NCBI GenBank assembly: GCA_004154925.1
Contig: QJNS01000011.1
Coordinates: forward strand, 496,001 to 560,000
From: Monosporascus cannonballus
Lineage: Eukaryota > Ascomycota > Sordariomycetes > Xylariales
Length of the DNA: 64,000 nucleotides
Direction: 5' to 3'
Positions 57,054 to 64,000 of this stretch are shown one piece after another. The notes under the pieces are model-generated. The model was not told the origin of the DNA and did not search any database. It was given only the letters and a program-made list of their open reading frames with translations. Numbering within the stretch: position 1 is the first letter of the stretch; every line of letters begins with the position of its first letter. A program made the translations under genes and the position numbers.

Positions 57054-59422
57054 TTATATTAACATATTTTAAATTCTTGACAAATCTAAAGTAACTTTCA
57101 AATAATACAATGTTACAATGTATTATTTGATATTATATTTAACTGAAAACTTTAAAGTGGTTCATCTTTCGTTTAATTGTTCTTTTATCGTAAACGGAAT
57201 TTTATACTTAATATTCGTATTTATATTTGACCTTAATTTATATTTTTACATTCATTTTAATTTATTAATAAACTGTAATAAAAGATAAGTTTAATTTAAA
57301 ATCCCCTACTTTATTAAAACAGTATATTAATATATATTAATTCGTAAATTTATAATAACAAAATTATTAACGGTTTGAATAATTTCGTTTAAACCCCTTA
57401 TTGGAAACTTTTATTAATTGATTTAACTTTTGATATTTTATATAATATTTGAAAGTAATATTTGAAATTCCTTTTTCAATTGATTAGGCTTTTTATATTT
57501 CAATATATGATATTTTAAGTTGTTCTATTTATTCAATTTGTGGTTAGATTTAAATATTAATTTATCTTAATTATTTTTGTTTTATCATAATCCTTTTTGA
57601 TCATTACGTAAATAATTTGTCTGTATATTTATATCACATTTTATTATGTTGAATTATATTTTTTTATATCTTTCGAGTCAATATATATATTTCTATTTGG
57701 AAAACCTTTTTCTTTTCGAAATTCGTCTTAAACGCGTATTAAAAACACAATTCCGTAGTAATTAATTTATAATATTTTTTACAGTATATTAAATTAACCT
57801 TTTAATAGATGAATAATTATATTAATCATAAAATCACAAAGAGGTTTTTGCGGATATTATTTTCTTTTTTGGTAATTTCATAACGCTATTCGCTTATTAA
57901 TTTCGTTGTAGAAGAAAACAAATAAAAAATCTCGATATTATCGCTTATTTTTCTTGTTTCTTGCCAATTAATTACTAAAATGAAATGGTATCTTTTATAT
58001 ACGGATAATGTATTAATAAATAGATCGTTTTTAATTATTATGTATAGGATATTCTCATTGTCCATAATATACGATTCGCATTTTGTCCTATTAAGTCGAG
58101 AGTTTTAGCCAAATATTGTTCGCCTATTTTTAATATTTTTTTCAACTATTTCTTTAAGCCCTTTTGTTATTCTTTAAACGTTTTCTAGATAATTTTTTTA
58201 ACTTTTCGCATTTTGCGTAGACTCTTTTATTAAAATTGCTTATATTCGTATTATCTTTATATTATGTTAATATTTTAATCATTAGTCTCTTTATTATTAA
58301 ATTATATCTTAGCTATAAAATTTAATTGTGTTATCGAAACTTTTAAAATTCGAGTATATGTGAAACTTTTGTCTTATTTCGCTATAATCAAAATATTTAA
58401 TCTTCCTTTAATTTTACTTTTAACCTTTACTAAATTCTATCAATTTTAATACTGTTTCATAGAAAATACTATAGTTATTATTGCATTAAAATATAGAGAT
58501 ATTAATTACATATCGTAAGTTATTATTAAATTTTACCGTTAAAATTTCGAAATTTTGATATATATCATCAGCTATCGATTTTAATTATCATTATTCTATA
58601 ATCGATTAAAAAACTAAATCAAGTTATATTAGAAAGCTCTTTTATAAATTTCTTTTTTATATTATTAAAGCATTTAATTATCAGTGCTTTTTGTTTTTAA
58701 TATAGGTTTTAAGCTAATTAAATTTGAGTACTACCATAATTAAATCTAGAACCTTTTTATTGCTATCTATTAACCTATATTTCGGTTGTTGTATTTGCCT
58801 TTTTACTTTCAAAGCTCTTTTTAGGGCATTTTCGAATTTTTCGTTATTATTTTAAACTTTTATCATTGTGTTGTTTCGTTATTCGAAAAGTAAAATAATA
58901 TACCTCATTAATGTTATCTTAAATTAGGTACTTATATTCTTATTAAGATTTTTTTCCTGAATTCTATTTATAAAATAAAAGTTATTATGTAAATCGAAAA
59001 ATATATAAAACAAGTTTGGTATTAGATTAAAAATAATTGTAATATAATTGATATTTCATTAAAAGGTTCGAGCTGAGGAGATATTAAAGGCTCGTTTAAT
59101 TCTTTGTTAAATAACAATTAAATTAATTGTATTGTTGGTTTTAGTGTTTTCAAAAAGAGCATTATATTGTTTTTTGCTAAGTTTTCTTAAGTAGCTTTAA
59201 ATAATATAATCAGTTAATTATTATTATTTTCGAGTAATACAATTCGTCAATTTATCAAGGCCAGATATTAACAACTTCCTCCTAGTTAAGGCGAAATATT
59301 TTCTAGGTTTTTTATCGAAACCTTTACCTTCCTTAAAAACTATATAAGCCCGCTTACTAGTAAATATAATGTCCAGATTATTACTTACAGTTTAACAATA
59401 TTATTAAGAAAAGCTTATTACG
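57054..59422 (-). pseudogene. B7 protease and Gag
   Basis: Resumes B7 after B8. 57140-57420 aligns with the B8 protease (ATCGTAAACGGAATTTTATA against ATCGTAAACGAAATCTTAAC). The gag capsid lies at about 58670-59370 and precedes the LTR. Much more decayed than B8. No zinc knuckle identified. Confidence 0.6.
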
Positions 59423-59831
59423 AATAACGGCTAAAGATTTAACTTGTTATTAAATATAAATTGTACGAGTTTATATTGATAAAATTATTGTAACAGTTTT
59501 AATAACAAATAACGTAATTACGTTTCGTAATACCAAAGGTTTTTTAGATATCAAACTTATATTATACGTTAATATTATATATATTATTAATTCAACGAAT
59601 TTATATATTGTGTTTTCAATATAAGCCGTTTATATCTGCTTAATGGGGTTTCGTTTCTTAAATCTCTTTAAATTTCTTACATTATTTCTAGACTTTATAA
59701 GATTAATATCATTTAACCAATTAACTACATTAAGCTTATTAAGCTAGTTATGTAACTCTGAGTCTAACCGAAGTTACTCTTTTAAAGAACTAGACTATTT
59801 TTTTAGCAGCCAAGCTTATTAGGATATAATA
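59423..59831 (-). repeat. B7 5' LTR (409 bp)
   Basis: Left end AATAACGGCTAAAGATTTAA (ancestral TGTGACGG), middle ACGTAATTACGTTTCGTAAT shared with other family B LTRs, right end TATTAGGATATAATA (TGTTATAWCC in sense). U3 is unlike type I and lacks hairpin repeats. Right flank returns to A-rich plus-strand pol of B9. Predicted duplication TTTAT (59832-59836). Confidence 0.68.
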
Positions 59832-60480
59832 TTTATCAAGTGAGTTTTACTTGATATATAAATTTACTAAAAATTATTTAAGTAATTTTAACAATTATTC
59901 AGAAAATTGGTTATATAAAACACTGATTTAATTTTTAAAATAACTTGAAATGTATTATAGTCAATTGAACAATATTCTTATTAGAAATTAAATACTACTA
60001 CTATTAATCATTTAATTCAAATTAAATTCTATAAAACTCGATGATATACTGTATTTAACTTGAAAAATATATATAACTATTTTAATATTAAAACGAAATT
60101 AAAGTAAAAGCCATTTTAAAATAGCGTACAAATTATATAAGTATATATTTATGTTTATAAAATTTACGAACGTATTCAGAACGTTTTAACGAGTGGTAAT
60201 TAACGTACTGTGAAAGTATTTTGACGTTTTTAATATACAGTACTTTAACTATAGCCGTATGGTTTTTGAAAACGAAAGAAGTGAATATATATAATACGCT
60301 TACAATATTCTTCAAATTTTATAAAATGTAAAATTACTCGTTAACGTAGAAAAAGGTTAATATTATATTTAAAAGATATAACATTTACAACATATAATTA
60401 TTAGAAGATATATTAAAATACACTTTTAAAAACTTCTTTAATTACAAAATAGCAAATGATAACCACAACAAAGAAGATAA
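59832..60480 (+). pseudogene. B9 reverse transcriptase part
   Basis: 60130-60340 reads YIFMFIKFTNVFRTF, RVVINVL-x-KYFDVF, then NERSEYI-x-YAYNILQIL, NVKLLVNVEKG. It aligns with FKYLVTPIGLTNAPATFQRI, NHVLRKYLDIF...LLQNAKLLVNAEK. YLDD lost. Confidence 0.7.
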
Positions 60481-60749
60481 TGATGTTCCTTTAATTCGTG
60501 ATTTATATAGAAAGTCTATCTAAAACTTTAAAAAAATTGTTATATTTTCTTATTAATCTTATCGTAAAAAGAACAACTTAAAATCAACGTTATCAGTAGC
60601 GGAAATTTCTAAATAAATGAAAGATGCGATTAGCCTTAAGGTAATATTAATTATATACGATTTAATATGTTTTATAAACTTAAATTTTAATATTTTAATT
60701 ATATATTAAACGTACTAGTCGATTTAGCATAAAATTGAGGTAATTTATA

Positions 60750-62190
60750 TTTTATTACGTTTTATCTTTATAGATTATAAGGAGCCGCATTTAAATACGG
60801 TAATTAGGAAAAAGATTATATGGCTATTATTATAGTTTTTTGAAAATCTAGGGCTTTGTTAAGAAGAATCTGTATTAAGCTGAATTTTATATAAACTATT
60901 AAATTTCTATTCGTTTTATTACAATTAGAGAATTATCAGATAATAATTAGAATATATAAAAGAAATAGTGAATTTCGATTTGGTCATTATTTATAAAAAA
61001 GATTTAAAAAGCAGCAACGGCGATATTTTACACAAGTTACTAGGCTGTAAAAAAGGTTAATTAACTTTAATTACGCGGTCTTTAATTTTTTAATAAAAGA
61101 TATTAACATTTACCTGAAACAATAACAATACGGATAATATTATACGATATAGATTAAAAACCTAAAGAGGTTAAAATATATTGAAAAATATTAAATATAT
61201 TAAGTATGTTGTATAGATAAATTCAAAGTATATAAGTAAATTAAAAGCTATAAAATTTAAAACTTTAACACATTTAATACTTTTGAAACGACATTTTGCA
61301 ATTTAAAAAATACGATAATAGTACACTTTTTGCTATAAGGATAAGATACAACGATATAACTTTTATAAAAATTTATAATTATTACCAGTTTGAAAAAATT
61401 ATAATATTTAAATACTTTAGTTATTATTGTTAGAATTTCTTCATTCGAAACTTTTAATAATAGAAATATATTTTGATAATATTTTTGTACTGTAAAATAG
61501 ATTTAAGAATATTTCTTATTTTTATAATATTTAATAAATTTAATTATTAAATAAATACTATACACGTTTCTAATAAATATTTATAACGTATATAGATTAC
61601 TATATAAAAACAATTCCTATAAAGATATCATATTTATTTTAAACTTTTAGTAAAGCTTTATATAACTTCCGCTTAAAGTATAAGTTATTTCATATAGTTA
61701 ACCTTTAAATAAATATATAAACGAAACGAATACATTAAATAATAAAACTTTATATACGATAATGTAATAATTGCGAATAGAATATTTACATTACAATACT
61801 ATTTGTTATATGCTTAATATATAATAATAATTAATATGGAAGTTTTAAAATAATATCAGTAAATAAGAAATTGAGTTTAATATTAGAAGTTTATAGAAAT
61901 ATGTATAATAAACCTTGAGATATTAAAGTAATATTTACGATAACATAACTTAACTTGTTATATCTGAAAATAAAAATAAACTTTAAGTTCGTATGTAATT
62001 AAATAAGTAAATATTACAATTAAAGATTAATTAGATTAAACCATTTTTTAAAAAAATTATTTCGTCATAGAGATTATTTAAATAAAATGAATTAGAAAGG
62101 ATTTTCATTTTAAAAATATCGGTTCATATAAAATTGTTTAAAAAACATTAAGAAATATTTATCAGCTAAAATATCTCTGAAAAGTTACGT
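60750..62190 (+). pseudogene. B9 RNase H and integrase
   Basis: RNase H at 60780-61040 (GAAFKYGN-x-EKDYMAIIIVF, YIKEIVNFDLVIIYKKDLKS, NGDILHKLL). Integrase from about 61140 with an NIIAPIYKN / YFDNIFVL-x-NRFKNISYFYNI-like core at 61450-61530. Stops and frameshifts throughout. Confidence 0.66.
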
Positions 62191-62239
62191 TTTATCCAGC
62201 TTTTTATCTTTCTATTTGCGAATTAACAGGAGATATTAT

Positions 62240-62420
62240 TAAAGTATATTTAAAATAAAACGATATAAAAGTCAAAGGCGAAATCTCGTTCGAAAAGAAA
62301 AACAAAGTTTAATATACAATAAAATATGAATTTACTTAATATTTAATTAAGTTGAAAAAGAATAGCAATTCCGGAAATAACTAGAAATCAGCAAAAAAAT
62401 CTTATAAATACCTGGCGCAT
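62240..62420 (+). pseudogene. B9 chromodomain
   Basis: KVYLK-x-NDIKVKGEISFEKKN, KV-x-YTIKYEFT, followed by KKNSNSGNN-x-KSAKKSYKYL. Aligns with the B4 chromodomain. Decayed. Confidence 0.62.
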
Positions 62421-62469
62421 GTAAAGAAATTTTTATTAGTAATAGCGACGCTCGAAATATTTTTTTAAT

Positions 62470-62786
62470 CGATTAAATTTAAAGAAAATTAATTGGTATT
62501 TTTAATCCGAGATTAAAAAGTCGAAATAGCGATTTGTAATAAGGTAATAATCGTTATTTATTTTTATATCTTACGTTTAAAGCCTTTCTACGTTTTAAAA
62601 TTGTTTATATTTTACGATACTGCTTTTATTATTTTATCGTATTATATTTTTTTTTATTTACACAAATGCCGCAAATAGGCGTTGATCTTCTAAATTACGT
62701 GGTTTGCTTTTTTTATTAGCCGCCTTTAATTCGAATTTTTGTTTTCGATATTAAATAGTAACACATTAAAATTGTTCCAGATTAAG
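62470..62786 (-). pseudogene. B9 antisense frame (type III), truncated
   Basis: Minus strand aligns with the B2 antisense frame: residues like NLEQF-x-CVTI-x-YRKQKFELKAANKKS, KPRNLEDQRLFAAFV and IR-x-NNKSSIVKYKQF correspond to PEQL-x-RVIIWHRKLKLELKPVEKKV, NRVISEVNTRLRYSHKQKKM and the following lines. The Cys-rich N-terminus is missing, cut by the LTR at 62787. Confidence 0.58.
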
Positions 62787-63105
62787 TGGTACACTCTGTA
62801 TGTCTTAAGGGACATCTTCTTCTCCCTCTTTCTTGTATTAAAATATAACGTTTTATAACGTTCTATAACGTCTTCAAGTAGGAAACTAGAACTATATGTA
62901 AATATATAAACTTAGATTTTGCAAACTTATTCTAATTAGAAAATTATTAATAAATTAAGATCCGTTTTCATAATTAACAGCAATTTTATGGTTCTTAGAC
63001 TTTTTATTCTTAAACTACTTTTTTTCGTTTAAAATCGTGTATTCGTAATTTCGAGAGTTTTTGAAAAAAAAACTTTATTTAATTAGTTCGTTAATTATCG
63101 AGCCA
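62787..63105 (-). repeat. Probable LTR of a third family (319 bp), cutting B9
   Basis: TGGTACACTCTGTATGTC...TAATTATCGAGCCA: TGG...CCA ends, and on the right the minus strand carries a strong purine tract (AAATAGGGGGAGATAAGTA) directly next to the end, as expected for a 3' LTR of a minus-oriented element. It resembles neither family A nor B LTRs. Only one copy is in view, so this is a proposal. Confidence 0.5.
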
Positions 63106-64000
63106 TACTTATCTCCCCCTATTTGAAAATATCAAATAAACCAGTGATTTTATCGTAATATTTTATTATTATAATTTAAGCGTATATCTTCATTCTTATT
63201 TTTATAATTTGAATCATAATTTTTATTAACTATTTATTTTTTTATATTTATATTCGAGCTGCCCTTAACTTAAATTCGATACATACTTTAATAGCAGTTC
63301 TATATTTCCGAATTAATTGAAGATAAAAATAAAACTTTATTGCGAAATATAAAATCTTTTAATTATATATTTGTTGATTACTTTGATGTTAAATTACGAC
63401 GAAAATGTGTTAATTTATATACGTAAGTTTACTATTGTATTAAAATCTGATGTTAAAAAATAATAATTTTAAAAAATACGTTAATAGCTTAAAATCAGCG
63501 AACGCTAAAATTAAAGATTATTTTAACATTTAGGTAACAAATTTTATTAAAGTAAAAAGAACAGTCTTGAAAATAAACGTAAATATTTTAAATAAATTCT
63601 ACATTTTTATCCCCGTCAGTTTTAGACAAGATAACGCGTTATTGAATTAAGGTAGTGGGAGAATTGGTATTGATTAATGCGGATAAACAATCTATGTTAC
63701 AATACGAAAAGAGATTGTCGAAATAAAGCACTTAATCCGGTTATATTAATGGTATTGAATCTCGATAACTAAAGTTGTAGAGCATATACGAAGTGGTAAT
63801 AATCGTAGGTAATGCCCAGGTGTTGAATCGATAGCGAAAAAGAACTCCTTAATATATATGCGAAACCCAGGCTTTTTAATTAGCCGAACCTGATTACGAG
63901 CGTAATATCTCGTCTTATTTTAAGCCTTTTTTTTACAATAAAAAACGTACCCGTTTTATCGTAAAAAATAATAATAACTTAACGCCATAATAAGTATACT
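63106..64000 (-). other. Unassigned sequence, likely internal region of the third-family element
   Basis: No domain recognised on either strand. 63131-63600 is AT-rich. 63600-63900 is visibly GC-richer and less RIP-scarred, with minus-strand stretches such as LGFAYILRSSFSLSIQHLGI and TYDYYHFVYALQL, which I cannot assign. If the LTR call is right this should be the 3' end of its pol or env-like region. Confidence 0.35.

Larger units (their letters stand above)
59832..62786 (+). mobile_element. Ty3/gypsy retrotransposon B9 (family B), RT to antisense frame
   Basis: Outermost layer on the right. Plus strand carries RT, RNase H, integrase, chromodomain and part of an antisense frame, then is cut at 62786 by an LTR of another family. 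Its 5' part is displaced to the left of the window by B7. The most decayed copy, fitting its being the oldest. Confidence 0.7.

Noticed and set aside
60133..60315. 60-codon minus-strand open frame
   Set aside because: Exact antisense of the B9 RT palm region read on the plus strand.

Overview
The window looks like one AT-rich, gene-free repeat block from a filamentous ascomycete (Pezizomycotina-type) genome. I see no host gene, tRNA or rRNA. Almost every base can be assigned to Ty3/gypsy LTR retrotransposons of the chromovirus type. They are riddled with stops, and copies differ mainly by C/T and G/A transitions, with CpA/TpG words scarce, TpA common and CpG still present. That is the signature of repeat-induced point mutation (RIP). 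The genus cannot be told from this.

Two related gypsy families fill the window. Family A (copies A1, A2, A3) has LTRs of about 420 bp (TGTTAC...GTTACA). Family B (copies B1 to B9) has LTRs of about 360-450 bp (TGTYAYRAC...GTCACA) and a clear chromodomain. Both run LTR - gag (capsid, CCHC knuckle) - protease - RT - RNase H - integrase - chromodomain - an extra reading frame on the opposite strand - LTR. The extra antisense frame carries Cys-x2-Cys motifs and a Lys/Glu-rich helix. It recurs in every copy that keeps this region and comes in at least four sequence types.

The layout is a set of nested insertions, read from LTR ends and from interrupted domains that resume elsewhere. The left flank shows A1 (-, 1-6854) inside A2 (+, 6855-13518), inside B1 (+, 13519-14783), inside B2 (+, 14784-18375), inside the 3' LTR of B5 (-, 18376-18632 resuming at 32567-40209), inside B6 (+, 40210-45923), inside the 3' LTR of B7 (-, from 45924, ending 59831), inside B9 (+, 59832-62786). 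This is eight levels whose other halves must lie left of the window. Side nests are B3 (-, 18633-32566) in the B5 LTR, with the complete element B4 (+, 20441-27096, duplication AATAT) inside B3. A 418-bp solo LTR sits in B3's 5' LTR. A3 (-, from 46475) and the complete element B8 (-, 50190-57048) sit in B7.

Smaller items are a 129-132 bp TG...CA element in two places (18230, 35145), a 1.37-kb unidentified insertion in the B5 5' LTR (38771-40143), tandem hairpin repeats in LTR U3 regions, a 73-bp unmutated block shared by two family A LTRs, and an apparent A/B junction inside RT near 49.35-49.4 kb. The right edge (62787-64000) starts with an LTR of a third, unidentified family. Nothing here appears able to make an intact protein. 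Domain boundaries are approximate because they were read by eye through stops and frameshifts.
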